Notes: a model not told the origin generated them from the letters alone. Counted from the stretch's first letter, positions 9,609 through 20,912 are shown. The stretch: DNA of 31,374 bases from Mycoplasmoidaceae bacterium (GCA_024427105.1 JAKSVR010000006.1:1-31374), one strand, 5' to 3'. Translations and numbers: made by a program.

Positions 9609-11699
9609 ATGAGTAACGTTTATTTTAATTTTCTATTTATTCAAACTATCAAGCGTAAACCAGTATGGATCACTTGAACACTTTTTCTATTTGTATCTTG
9701 TTGTTTTTTAATTATCTTGCCATATGTAACAAGCATTAACACTTTACAAATATGAGCTAATACAACTGTTTCTATTTCGCAAACCATCATGGGAATGGTC
9801 GCAAGTATTTTTACAGCCGTATTAGCTATTAATATATTTAGAGATACAAGGGATGAAGGAACAGAATTAATCGTTATTTCTAAACCTATATCACGTTTAA
9901 AAATTGTTTTAACTAAATTTTTTGTATTTGGTTTTGTATGTTTATTAGTTAATATCTCTTCAGTCATTCTTACTTCATTTACAATTCTTTTGCCTGAAAC
10001 AGAAATAAAATATTATGCTGGATTATTAATTTCAATGTTTATTGGTAATGCCATAACATTTGCTGTGTTTGGTGCTATATCAATTTTATTTTCAGTAAAG
10101 TTTGCAAGAATTGGTGTAATTATTACCAACATTGTAATTTCATTAGTTTTCTTAATTTATCAAGTATTAGCTGCATTCTTATTTTCTACACCACTTAAGG
10201 CTTTAAAAGATCGAGACATCAATGCTTATAACTACATTGTTGCTAATCGAGACACTGAAACTGGCGAATATGATGAAAGAGAAATTGTTGATTTTAACGC
10301 TAGTGCACCTGAGGGTGATAAACCACATCCGTGTCAAGCAACAACATGACAAGAAATGCGCGATTATTGAGAACAAGATATTAAGAGTATTGATCCTACA
10401 CCGATGTTAAATGCAACAGATGTTGCAAGTCAATTGTCATTGACTTATATGTCATATAAAACAAATGAGTTTTCGCAAAAACAAGCACAACGATTCTTTG
10501 GAATATCACGTTTCTATGATTACAAACTAACTGGACCAGCTAGTATGGAAATTATTGACAATCAAGAACCAATGAATTGAGTTTATTCTAGCGAGACATA
10601 TATTCCTGTATTAGAAATTGGTGGTTTTGTTTTGCCTTCATTCTATTGTTTCCCAACAATTAGACCACTTTCTTCTGCCAAAATAAGAGGGTTGCGTGAT
10701 AAATTACCAATTGGAACAATTCGTTCACGTGAAATTCTATCAATGAAAGAAGTTTATTTTGAACCAGATGAATGACGCAATTATAAAGAAGGATTTGACG
10801 CTATTTATAAAGATGTATTAGATTATAAGAACTATTACAATTGGAGACAAGTAGATCCATTGCATCGTCTTACAACTTTTTCATACAATCAAGATGATTT
10901 ATCACAATATTATAAATATATTTGAGCTTGTTTGTCAGGGCACGCGGGAGAAGAAGAATATTTGCCAGGCTCAGATGCAGCATCTTTTTCAAGAGAATAT
11001 TATCACATTAATAATCCATATGATTTAAATGTTAGATTCATGCAATTTAAAAATTATGCATATTGAAAAGCTTATGAAGAGCAACAAGAAAGTTTAAATA
11101 CTGTTTCTGATAAGGATTATATACATGAAGCTTTTGTAAATGGTAGAGCAGCAATTGCAGATAAATGAGACCAATACAAAAAAATTGGATTTGATTTAGG
11201 ACTTAAATTCACTAATGAAGAGAATAATTGATTCATGCAGTCCGATGGTCTTGCAACAGGAATGATAGCTCCTAATACAAGAACAATTTGCCTTGATTTA
11301 GCTCATCATGTATGGGATCTAGCAAGTGCTGACTCTAGGTTTAATGAAGAAGATATAACTAAGATATTCTTGCCATTGTATTACAAAACTACGAGTGTTA
11401 TAAAACATATATCCGATCCAAATGAACATTATATGTTTGTAAGTTTAGACCAACCCACACGTAATGACACTTATTATGGGACAACATACTTTGAACAATC
11501 TATATGGTATCCAAATGTTTCTGGGTTACTAAAAGATATCCTAAAAATTAATATGCCAATTGGTCAAAATATAGTATTGTTTTATTATCAAGTTAGTCCA
11601 AAGGTGCAATACTGGATATACGCTATTATATGGGCTACGATATCCATGGTGGCCTATTGTGGTGGTGCTTTAGTTTATAGCAAATACGATGTTAAATAG
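9609..11699 (+). CDS. ABC-2-type transporter permease with large non-membrane domain
   Basis: 696 residues with at least ten TGA-encoded Trp. Five or so hydrophobic segments occupy the N-terminus (about 16-40, 56-77, 105-130, 137-160, 168-193). A long soluble stretch of about 465 residues, rich in Tyr, Trp, Asp and Asn, follows, and one final membrane segment lies at about 668-690. The motif FRDTRDEGTEL...SKPISR (77-96) after the second segment is typical of ABC-2 (NatB-like) permeases, as is the C-terminal GGALVYSKYDVK. Its partner ATPase starts 11 bases downstream and a related permease follows, so this is half of a heterodimeric transporter. The large domain probably faces outside (inference). 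Substrate unknown. The last 155 residues use only TGG for Trp, unlike most of the protein. Confidence 0.82.
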
Positions 11700-11709
11700 A
11701 GGTGATTAT

Positions 11710-12783
11710 ATGAGAAACGCTGTAGCAGAAATTAGAAAACAAAATAAAAAGAACATTAAGGAATATTGTAAAACATTCCGTAATGCTTATTTTAGCAAAC
11801 AAAATAGTGAGACTGGAATACTGCATTATCGTGAATTAACGCGAAAGCCTATTTTGTATGTTGAAAACTTATATAAAAAATATCCTCATAAAAAACACCC
11901 AGCTATTAACAACATTTCATTTAGTGTTTATCCTGGAGAATTCCATGCATTTATTGGTGCCAATGGAGCTGGTAAAACAACATCAATTAAATCAATTATT
12001 GGTGCTTATGCTCGTTGATCAGGAACTGTTTTAATTAAAGGAGAAAAAAATACAAGTATTGAAGCAAAAACTTATTTAGGATATATTCCTGAAAAGGCTA
12101 ACTTTCCATCCAGAATGAGTTGTTTTTCATACTTAGTATGAATGGCAAGACTTTCCGGTTTATCAAAAATCGAAGCAAGAAAGTTTGCAAAATCAAGACT
12201 AGTAGAATTGAATATGTGAAGTTTGCGTAATAAATCACCAAACTCATATTCATCTGGTCAAAAAAAGAAAGTTTTGTTAGCACAAGCCTTAATTAATAAT
12301 CCACATGTGTTAGTAATGGATGAACCTGCTGCAAACCTTGACCCTAAAGCACGTTTAGAACTATTTGAAATATTAGGCAAATTAACAAAAGAAGGAAAAG
12401 CGATCTTTATATCTAGTCACGTTTTAGCTGAATTAGATAGATATGCCAATGCTGCAACCATTCTTGATGGTGGTAAGATAGTTTTTACTGGTACAACTAA
12501 AGAATTGTTTGATAAATATGCTGATAGAAAATTAAGTGTTAGTGTGTCAAACCCAGAAAAATTAAAAGCATTATTAAATGATATGGGCACAGATTATAAA
12601 ATTGATAGTATATCAAAAAACTTTATTATCCATTTCCAAACTAAAAAACAAGAAACTCACTTTTTAACAAAAATTCAACAATCTAAAATTACTTTACTTT
12701 CATTTAATGAAATTGGTAATAAGTTAGATGATATCTATAAGAAACTAATTAAATTTGGTTCAGTAGATACTATGGAGAAATAA
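11710..12783 (+). CDS. ABC transporter ATP-binding protein
   Basis: 357 residues. Nucleotide-binding domain with Walker A GANGAGKTT (83-91), a variant signature YSSGQ (180-184), Walker B VLVMDEP (200-206, catalytic E205) and the H-loop histidine H237 (SSHV). The first 45 residues are a basic extension ahead of the normal ATPase start (ILYVENLYKKYP), and about 100 residues after the core form a C-terminal domain of the type seen in NatA-like subunits. The start at 11710 is chosen for the GAGGTG Shine-Dalgarno (11699-11704); an in-frame ATG at 11689 overlapping the upstream gene is possible. It lies between two permease genes, and its stop overlaps the second permease ATG by one base (TAATG). 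Confidence 0.92.
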
Positions 12784-14630
12784 TGAATACAATACCAAAA
12801 CAAAGAAAGCCAAGGATTCCGGTAGTTGCTTATACAGGCTACTTATTCCAATCGTTCTTAAAAAGACCGTTTGGCTATATTGTTGCATCTTTGTATGTTG
12901 TTTATATTGCCGTTATATTCTTAATTGTTCCTAAAGCAATGCATTTTGAACCATTATTGATTTGAAATCTTGGTGGTTTCAATATGCCAATATTTAACTT
13001 GTTCTTTATTGCTGGTTCAGCAGCTAGCATTGCTGTAGCAGTTTTTAGAATAAGTCGTGATGATGGAACCGATTTATTGTTGTCTGCCAAACCGATGACA
13101 AAAGGTATAACCGTTGGTGTTAAAACTTTTGTCTTCGTATGCATTATGTTAATCATGTGCCTAATGTCAGTCGCTATTGTTTCACTAATCGAACCAGTAT
13201 TTGGTAAATATGATATTATTACTAACACAACTGGTATAGAACACAGCAAATATATAGGATTAATACTGTCAATTTTTGTTGGTAACTTAGTTAACATGTT
13301 CTTCTTTGGTGGAGTTGCAGTCTTTATTGCAATGGTTGGTGGACAAGTTATTACAATCATTGGCAATATTGGTGTCGTTATTCTTTTATGTGTAATGAAC
13401 ATGATTTATCCTCAAGCAATTAAATCATCAACTGAAATATTGTTTGATAAATATAATTCTGAAATATATAGTTACAGTTGTAACACACTACATCAATTTG
13501 AGCATCCAGAAGAAGGAGACAATTTACCATTTAACTTTGCAACCATAGGTTGCTTTGCTCCTGGCGGAATAGAAGAATACCATTTTGATACATACGAATA
13601 TTGAACAAAATCATGCAATGAATCAGGTAGATTAGATGCTAATTATGCTGATTTTGGTAAACAATTATCTAGTTTATTTAATGGGTTTGGGCAAGATGAA
13701 CTACGTTTACAAGAAGCTAGTAAACTAACAATTGGTTTGAATAACAATTATATTTATGACATAAATAAAAACTCTCATGTAGCTGAGAATATTGAGAGTC
13801 AGAATTATCCGATTGTTCTATTTGATAGAACAATAGATCAAGGAACATATATTGGTCAAGCTAGAATTGTTGGATCTGATATGAATATTAGCGGGGAGAA
13901 TTGGTATGCACGTTCTTCTTTATTCAATTATGATTTTAATGCACTAAGTATAGTAAGCGAAGGACATCAATCTGCTTATTTATCTAGTGGGACAAAAGAA
14001 CATTACGAAAATAATATTAATAAAAGGATAAATGATTTGCATTTTTCAACTGATGAAGAAAGGGAAAAAGCAGAAGAAGTCTTTGAAAAGGGAGTTGAAA
14101 GATTTTCACAAGAACCATCAATAGCCGCACGAGATGCAGCATACGAAGTGATTGTTCAAAATTATCCTGAATATGAAAACTTATCTCCTTCTGAAAAATA
14201 CAATTTAGTATCAAAAATTCACTTATGATGAGTTATCTATGCGATGAATGAACAAATTCAAAGCATACAAAAAATAATTACTGATGCAAAGTTCCCTTTT
14301 GATTCTGCAACAATTTGTGAGTGATTTAATCACTTATCACGTACTTATAAAAAAGGTGAGTGAAATATGGTATCACAAACATTTGCCAATGATATATTAG
14401 AACAAGGTATAACTCTTGAACATTGACAATCAGAACTCGGTGTTAATCATACAACTTTTTCTAAAATTCACTCTGTCGAATTAGATTATGTTGAAACATA
14501 TTCTAACATGTACACTTATCGTGTATCAAGCTTCTATAACACAACAGTAATAATTGTTATTTGATCAATTATTTCTGGAATATTATTTGGTGGTGCAGTT
14601 ATTGTTTACAAAAAAACAGACTTTAAATAA
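12783..14630 (+). CDS. ABC-2-type transporter permease, paralogue of the upstream permease
   Basis: 615 residues, nearly all Trp as TGA. Same plan as the first permease: hydrophobic N-terminal part (segments near 30-55, 68-88, 115-140, 158-182, 188-212), a long soluble region (about 215-585), and one C-terminal segment ending in GGAVIVYKKTDFK, which matches the GGALVYSKYDVK end of its partner. The motif FRISRDDGTDL...AKPMTKG (88-107) aligns with the FRDTRDEGTEL...SKPISR of the first permease. The two therefore form a likely heterodimer with the ATPase between them. The soluble domains are hard to align by eye and have diverged strongly. uvrC begins two bases after the stop. Export or lipid/lipoprotein handling would be plausible roles, but substrate and direction are not visible. 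Confidence 0.82.
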
Positions 14631-14631
14631 T

Positions 14632-16386
14632 ATGACTGATAAGATTAAATTTAAATTAAAATCAGCTCCAAAAAAGCCAGGATGCTATCTTTGAAAAGAT
14701 GCTCATGGTGATATTATCTATGTTGGTAAAGCGATTAATTTATTTAATCGTGTTAACCAATATTTTAATCGTTTACACGATTATAAAACTAGCCAACTTG
14801 TTGCAGATATAGATGATGTTGAATTTTTTGTTGTGAAGAATGAAAATGAAGCATTAATTCTTGAAAATAATTTGATTAAGAAACATCGTCCTAAATACAA
14901 CATTATGTTAAAAGATTCATCAGGATATCCATATATTGTAGTCACTGATGAAAAACACCCTCGAATAAAATACACTCATAGCAATAGTCGATATAAAGGA
15001 ACATATTATGGTCCTTTTGCTAGTAAGAATTTTTTTAAAAAAGAATTGTTTATGTTATTAGGGGCAATGTTTCCATTACGAAAATGTGATCAATTACCAA
15101 AACATAAATGTCTTTATTATGATATTGGGCAATGTTTAGGGCCGTGTATCAACAAAGTTGAAGACAAGAGTTATGAAATAATTAAAAATAATATTAAGCA
15201 ATTTTTTAGTGGAAATACAAGCAATGTTGAAAAACAATTAAAAACTCGTGAACAACAACTAGCAGCTTTAATGAAGTTCGAAGAAGCTGATTACTATAAA
15301 CGATTAAGATTAGCATTAGATGAAATAAAAGAAAACCAAACTGTTCAATTTAATGCTAAAGGTAATCTTGATTTCTTAGGTTATGCAACTAAAGATAATC
15401 TAATATCTCTAATTTTATTTAGTTATGTGAATGGAAAATTAATTGCAAAAATTCAAGAGATACATGAATTTTATGATGATATAAATTCAGTTGTTACATC
15501 ATGACTTTACCAATATTACTCAAAGAGTAAGAATCAACCACACGAATTGTTTGTTTCTTTGCCAATAAAAGAATTTAAAGCATTAAATCAGACTTTAAAC
15601 TTTAAAATTTCTAAACCGATTAAGGGAAAGAAATATGAAATTTTAATGACAGCAATTGATAATGCAATTGAATATTTAAAAACAAATTACCTTGTTTATC
15701 AGAATGCAAAAAAAGCAAAACTTTCTGCCATTTATCAATTAATGGATATGTTAAAAGCCCAAAAAATTAAAACTATGGTATCTTTTGATATTTCAAATTT
15801 ATTTAGTGCCAATAAAGTAGCAGGAATGGTTTATTTAAATAATGGTGAATTTGTTAAATCTAAATATCGTAGATATTTAATAGATGATGAATCATTATCT
15901 TCAGATTATGAATGCATGAAACATATATTAGGTAGATTTATTGAGCATCATAAAAACGAAATGCCAGATTTAATAATTATGGATGGTGGCAAAATTCAAG
16001 TTAATGCTGCATTAGAAATGTTTGCACAAAATAATTTAAAACCACCATACATTATTGGTTTAGTTAAGAATTCAAACCATCAAACTAATGGTATTGTTTA
16101 TAAGAATCAAACAATTAAACTTGATCGTGAATCAAACTTATATAACTTTTTAGCAAACATTCAAAATGAAGTTCATAACACAGCAATTTCTTTCTACAGA
16201 AAAAAACATGAAAAATCTTTGTTTGATACAACAATTCTTCCTGATATCGAAGGTTTGTCTAAAGCAAAAAAAGAATTGTTATTAGAAAAATACCATACAA
16301 CTGATAACATAAAAAAAGCCACAATCACTGAACTATCACAAATAATTGACACCAGACTCGCTAAGGCGTTAAAGAAAGCTCTTTAA
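14632..16386 (+). CDS. uvrC: Excinuclease ABC subunit C (UvrC)
   Basis: 584 residues, near the usual 590; Trp mostly as TGA. UvrC makes both incisions around DNA lesions in nucleotide excision repair. Visible parts: the N-terminal GIY-YIG nuclease (GCYLW at 17-21, IIYVGKA at 28-34, then NENEALILENNLIKKHRPKYN), a Cys-containing region with QCLGPCINKV, a UvrB-interacting UVR helix pair (LMKFEEADYYKRLR), the RNase H-like second nuclease (SFDISNLF, DLIIMDGGKIQVN, NEVHNTAISFYRKKHEK), and a C-terminal helix-hairpin-helix part starting at LPDIEGLSKAKK. The hairpin loop is divergent from the usual GIG motif. It starts two bases after the ABC permease stop, without a Shine-Dalgarno site. A 12-bp inverted repeat begins at its stop codon. 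Confidence 0.95.
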
Positions 16387-16410
16387 TTATTTATCATTGA
16401 TAAATAATTA
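16384..16410. repeat. Perfect 12-base inverted repeat between uvrC and lepA
   Basis: Arms TAATTATTTATC (16384-16395) and GATAAATAATTA (16399-16410) with spacer ATT. The left arm begins with the uvrC stop codon and the right arm overlaps the first bases of a TATAAT box. There is no T run, so it is a weak terminator candidate. It could instead be an operator or mRNA end-stabilising hairpin. Confidence 0.6.
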
Positions 16411-16414
16411 TAAT
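16409..16414 (+). promoter_or_regulatory. -10 box placed for a leaderless lepA transcript
   Basis: Exact TATAAT ending 7 bases before the lepA ATG (16422). Transcription would start at or next to the start codon. No Shine-Dalgarno site is present. Confidence 0.45.
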
Positions 16415-16421
16415 TAGAATA

Positions 16422-18227
16422 ATGAATAAGAAAAACGTAAGAAATTTTTGTATTATTGCACACATTGATCACGGTAAATCAACTTTATCTGATCGAATTA
16501 TTGAGTGCGCTAGTGATAACAAAATTCACAATATGCAAGATCAAGTTCTTGATAGTATGGATCTTGAAAGAGAACGAGGAATTACAATTAAGTTGAATGC
16601 AATTCAACTTAAGTATCATTCTAACAAGCATAATGAGGATTATATTTTTCATTTAATTGATACTCCAGGACATGTCGATTTTACTTATGAAGTTTCTCGA
16701 AGTTTAGCAGCTTGCGAAGGAGCAATATTAGTAGTTGATGCAACACAGGGCGTTCAAGCACAAACAATATCTAATTTATATTTAGCTTTAGATAATAACT
16801 TATCTATTTTCCCAGTTATTAATAAAATTGATTTACCATCTGCTGATATTGAAAAATGTAAAAAACAAATTAAAGATGTTTTAGGAATTGATGCAAGTGA
16901 AGCACCATGTGTATCAGCTAAAACAGGACAAAATATTTTAGATATTATCGAAGCAGTAATTGACCAAATTCCAGCTCCAATAGATGATGATGACAATAAA
17001 CCATTACAAGCTTTAATATTTGATAGTTATTACGATTCGTATTTAGGTGCTGTTTGTTATGTTAGAGTGAAAAATGGTGTTTTAAAAGTTGGTGACAAAA
17101 TAAAAATGATGGCATCAGGTGCACAATTTATTGTTTCATCATTGGGTGTTAAAACACCATTGGTCGTAGAAAAAGATAAGCTTGAAGCGGGTGAAGTTGG
17201 TTGAGTTGCTGCAAGCATCAAAACAATTAAAGATATTGCGGTTGGTGATACAATCACCAATGCTGATAATCCAGCTAGTGAACCATTACCTGGTTATAAA
17301 AAAGTGTTACCGATGGTTTATTGTGGTTTCTACCCAATAGACAACTCAAAATATGAAGAACTAAAAGTAGCAATTGAAAAAATAAGTTTATCTGATGCTG
17401 CTTTAGTTTATGAATATGAAACATCACAATCATTAGGATTTGGTGTGCGTTGTGGTTTTTTAGGATTATTACACATGGACATTATTCAAGAGCGAATAAG
17501 TCGTGAATATAAAATTGATTTAATTGTTACAGCACCATCTGTAAAATTTTTGATTGATTTAACAAACAAAACAACTGTTGAAGTAGATAACCCAGCCAAA
17601 TTTCCTGAACGAACAAAAATCGATCAAATCAGAGAACCATATGTCAAAGTTTCAATATTTACACCTGATGAATACATCGGCGATTTAATGGCATTATGTC
17701 AAAACGCTCGCGGTAAATATATTAATCTTGAAACAATTGATAATAATCGAAAATGTATTATGTATGAAATACCATTAATTGAAGTTATTTATAACTTCTT
17801 TGATCGATTAAAATCAGTTAGTCGTGGGTATGCAACTATGGAATATGAATTAGTTGGATATCAACCATCTGATTTAGTAAAAGTTGACATTCTACTCAAT
17901 GGTAAAAAGACAGATGCATTGAGTTTTATTTGTCATCGTTCACAAGCATATCATAAGGCTCAAAGAATTTGTGTTAAATTAAAAGAAAATATTCCACGTC
18001 AACAATTTGAAGTTCCAATTCAGGCTGCTATTGGTAGCAAAATTATTGCTCGTGAAAATATTCGAGCGATGTATAAAAATGTTCTAGCTAAATGTTATGG
18101 TGGTGATGTATCCCGTAAAAAGAAACTTCTTGAACAACAAAAAGAAGGCAAAAAGAAACTGAAAGCCATTGGTAATGTTGAAGTGCCACAAGATGTGTTT
18201 ATTAAAATATTAAATGAAGATGAATAG
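16422..18227 (+). CDS. lepA: Elongation factor 4 (LepA) GTPase
   Basis: 601 residues, the standard length, with one Trp encoded by TGA at 17202-17204. A ribosome-binding GTPase related to EF-G that acts on translocation or initiation under stress and membrane-stored conditions. GTPase motifs are G1 [10 protein letters not shown]2 RGITIK, G3 DTPGHVDF and G4 NKIDLP. Next come the domain II beta-barrel ([15 protein letters not shown]), the EF-G-like domain with [21 protein letters not shown], and the Lys-rich LepA-specific C-terminus ([22 protein letters not shown]). No Shine-Dalgarno site precedes the ATG. A -10 box ends only 7 bases upstream, so the mRNA may be leaderless. The terminator hairpin starts inside the stop codon. 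Confidence 0.97.
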
Positions 18228-18252
18228 AAGCAAAATGCTTCTTTTTGTTTTT
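18226..18252 (+). terminator. Rho-independent terminator of lepA overlapping its stop codon
   Basis: Stem AGAAGCA/TGCTTCT with loop AAA, followed by TTTTGTTTTT. The left arm begins in the TAG stop codon. Confidence 0.88.
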
Positions 18253-18253
18253 A

Positions 18254-18259
18254 TATAAT
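18254..18259 (+). promoter_or_regulatory. -10 box of the small ORF at 18305
   Basis: Exact TATAAT just after the lepA terminator, with a perfect 26-base palindrome starting 12 bases after its last base. Confidence 0.55.
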
Positions 18260-18270
18260 TATTACCAGGA

Positions 18271-18296
18271 TTAATTAAATGTTAACATTTAATTAA
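18271..18296. promoter_or_regulatory. Perfect 26-base palindrome (operator or leader hairpin)
   Basis: Arms TTAATTAAATGTT and AACATTTAATTAA with no spacer. It is positioned just downstream of the -10 box, about +5 relative to the expected transcription start, and 8 bases before the small ORF. The outer arm AATTAAAT is repeated in the same promoter position before pflB (18618-18641). It could be a repressor operator or a 5' mRNA hairpin. Confidence 0.65.
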
Positions 18297-18304
18297 AAGA
18301 TGCT

Positions 18305-18541
18305 ATGAATACATTAAAATTATTAAATTCAGTCTTTTCACCTGTTGGTGTCTTAGTTATTGATACTCGTGGTGGTGTGGAACCTGCTTTTTGAACACAA
18401 TACAACAAAGATCTGTACTGTATTTGCATTGGTCCAGAGATACAAAATGCTCATAGCACATCCGAAACTTGCTATCTTGATACGTTTGATCCATGCATTC
18501 ATGCTCTAATTAATGTTTTAAGTTGAATGGGAGAAGTTTAA
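18305..18541 (+). CDS. Small cysteine-containing protein, not recognised
   Basis: 78 residues, open only if UGA codes for Trp (two TGA codons, at W30 and W74). I do not recognise a family. It is not hydrophobic enough for a membrane protein and has no signal peptide. It has four Cys (C39, C41, C57, C64), the first two as LYCICIGPE, plus H50 and H67, so metal or Fe-S binding is possible but unproven. Composition and codon use resemble its neighbours. It has its own TATAAT, a 26-base palindrome in the leader and its own terminator, and is therefore a one-gene unit directly ahead of the pfl operon. The start at 18305 is the first ATG in frame; the Shine-Dalgarno is weak (AAAAGA). Confidence 0.6.
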
Positions 18542-18564
18542 AAAAAGAGTTTACTCTTTTTTTA
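18541..18564 (+). terminator. Rho-independent terminator after the small ORF
   Basis: Stem AAAAAAGAG/CTCTTTTTT with loop TTTA ending in a T run. It starts at the last base of the stop codon. Confidence 0.85.
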
Positions 18565-18602
18565 TTTTCTTTTAAATCATATTTTTAAAATAGATATTTA
18601 TA

Positions 18603-18608
18603 TATAAT
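18603..18608 (+). promoter_or_regulatory. -10 box of pflB-pflA
   Basis: Exact TATAAT (in TATATAATAG), 63 bases before the pflB ATG and 9 bases before an AT-rich palindrome. Confidence 0.55.
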
Positions 18609-18617
18609 AGATTACAC

Positions 18618-18641
18618 ATAATTAAATAGTTATTTAATTAT
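18618..18641. promoter_or_regulatory. Palindrome in the pflB leader, related to that at 18271
   Basis: Arms ATAATTAAATA and TATTTAATTAT around GT. It shares the AATTAAAT/ATTTAATT arms and the position just after the -10 box with the palindrome before the small ORF. Likely the same regulatory element. Confidence 0.6.
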
Positions 18642-18670
18642 TATTAACTTTTTTGTGAGGTAAGGATCAT

Positions 18671-20911
18671 ATGGAAAAGATGAATTTTAAAGAATGAGAA
18701 GGATTCAAACCTGGTAAATGAATGGAAGAAATCAATACTCGTGATTTCATTATTCAAAATTTTGAAGAATATACTGGAGATGCAAAATTTTTAGTTGGTC
18801 CAACCGACGCAACTAAACGACTTTGAACTGATATTACTCACCTCATTGATCAAGAAAAAAGACAAGGTGGAGTTCTAGGAGTTGATCCTCGTCCTAGTTT
18901 TATTAATGCATATCGTGCTGGTTATATTAATCGAAATCTTGAACAAATAGTTGGTTTACAAACTGAAAGACCATTAATTCGTGCATTTATGCCTCGTGGT
19001 GGAATTAAGATGGCAGTTCAAGCTTCAGAACAATACGGATTTAAAGTTGATCCAACGGCTGTTGAAACATATTCTAAACACACAGTAACTCACAACCAAG
19101 CAGTGTTTGACTGTTATACAAAAGAAATTATGGACGCACGACATTGCCACATTTTGACAGGTCTTCCAGACACTTATGCTCGCGGCCGTGTAATTGGTGA
19201 TTATCGAAGAATTGCTTTGTATGGCGTTGATTATTTAATTCAAGAAAGAATTGAACAAAAAGATAAATTTGTTGGTGAAATGACTGATGAAAAGATTCGC
19301 ACTAGATATGAAATCACTCAACAAATTAAAGCACTAAAACAACTAAAAGAAATGGCAGCTGAATACGGTTATGATATTTCTAAACCAGCTGCGACAGCAA
19401 AGCAAGCAATTCAATGAACATACTTCGGATATTTAGCAGCAGTTAAAGATCAAAACGGTGCTGCAATGTCAATGGGTCGTAATTCAACATTCTTTGATAT
19501 TTACATCCAAAGGGATATCAAAAAAGGTGGCTTAACAGAAGCACAAGCTCAAGAAATGATTGATCATTACGTAATGAAATTAAGAATCATTAAATTTGCT
19601 AGAGTTGCTAGTTACAATGAAATTTTTGGTGGTGATCCTGTGTGAGCAACTGAAACCATTGGTGGTATGGCTGACAACGGAAAGAGTTTAGTAACAAAAA
19701 CATCTTACAGAATGTTACATACTCTAAAAAATATGGGCCCTGCTCCCGAGCCAAATTTAACAGTTTTATGATCTAAAAATTTACCACAAAACTTTAAAAA
19801 ATTCTGTGCTTCATATTCAATCTTATTTTCATCAATTCAATATGAATCTGATGATTTAATGCGTCCAATTCATGGTGATGATTATGCAATTGCTTGTTGT
19901 GTTTCACCAATGGCAATGGGTAAGGAAACTCAACAATTTGGTGCACGTGCAAACTTAGCAAAAGCTTTGCTTTATGCAATTAATAACGGTCGTGATGAGC
20001 TACATCAAAGTTACAAAATGGGACCAGATTTAGGTGAGTTAGATCACAATAAACCATTAGACTATGATGAAGTTTGAGACCGCTATAAAAAAGTAATGGA
20101 TTGATTAGCTGGACTTTATGTTAATGCATTAAATATTATTCATTACAACCATGATCATTGATATTATGAAGCTTTAGAATTTGCTTTACATGATGTCAAC
20201 ATTAAACGATTCTTTGCAACCGGTATTGCTGGATTATCAGTAGTTGCTGATAGTTTATCTGCAATTAAATATGCAAAAGTTACACCAGTATGAAACAACA
20301 ACATCGCTATTGATTTTACAATTGAAGGTGATTTCCCAAAATACGGAAACGATGATGATCGTGTTGATAAAATATCTCAAGAAGTATTGACATACTTCTC
20401 ACAAGCATTAAAGAAACACCATCCATATCGTAATGGAGAACACACATTATCAATTTTAACAATTACATCTAATGTTATGTATGGTGGTGCAACTGGTGCA
20501 ACTCCAGATGGAAGAAAAGTTGGTGTTCCATTTGCTCCAGGTGCTAACCCAATGCATGGACGAGATTGTTCTGGTGCAGTTGCAAGTTTATCATCTGTTG
20601 CAAAATTGCCATTTGAATATGCTCAAGATGGTATTTCAAATACCTTCTCAATTATTCCTACTGCATTAGGATATTGAAGAGAAGAACAAGAAGAAAATTT
20701 AGTTTCACTTTTAGACGGTTATTTTGCTAAGGGTGCACAACACTTAAATGTCAATGTATTAATGCGTGAAACATTAATAGATGCACAAAACCATCCAGAA
20801 CTATATCCACAATTAACAATTCGTGTTTCTGGATACGCTGTTAACTTTGTTAAATTATCAAGAAAACATCAAGACGAAGTAATTGCTCGTACATTCCACG
20901 AAAGAGTATAA
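18671..20911 (+). CDS. pflB: Formate C-acetyltransferase (pyruvate formate-lyase)
   Basis: 746 residues; every Trp checked is TGA. A cytosolic glycyl-radical enzyme that splits pyruvate with CoA into acetyl-CoA and formate. The two catalytic cysteines are present as IACCVSP (C409-C410) and the radical glycine as RVSGYAVNF (G721), close to the C-terminus as expected. Other family blocks are [35 protein letters not shown] and [15 protein letters not shown]. Length is close to E. coli PflB (760). A GTGAGG Shine-Dalgarno-like element lies about 15 bases upstream and AAGGAT nearer the ATG. The activase gene follows after one base. The radical is destroyed by oxygen, so the gene implies anaerobic life. 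The leader carries a palindrome shared with the upstream gene. Confidence 0.97.
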
Positions 20912-20912
20912 A

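Noticed and set aside
14632..15549. uvrC seen as two separate genes
   Set aside because: The break at the TGA near 15502 disappears when UGA is Trp; the frame is continuous from 14632 to 16386.
20472..20669. Second + strand ORF within pflB
   Set aside because: Out of frame with the clear PFL sequence, low-complexity translation, no ribosome site.
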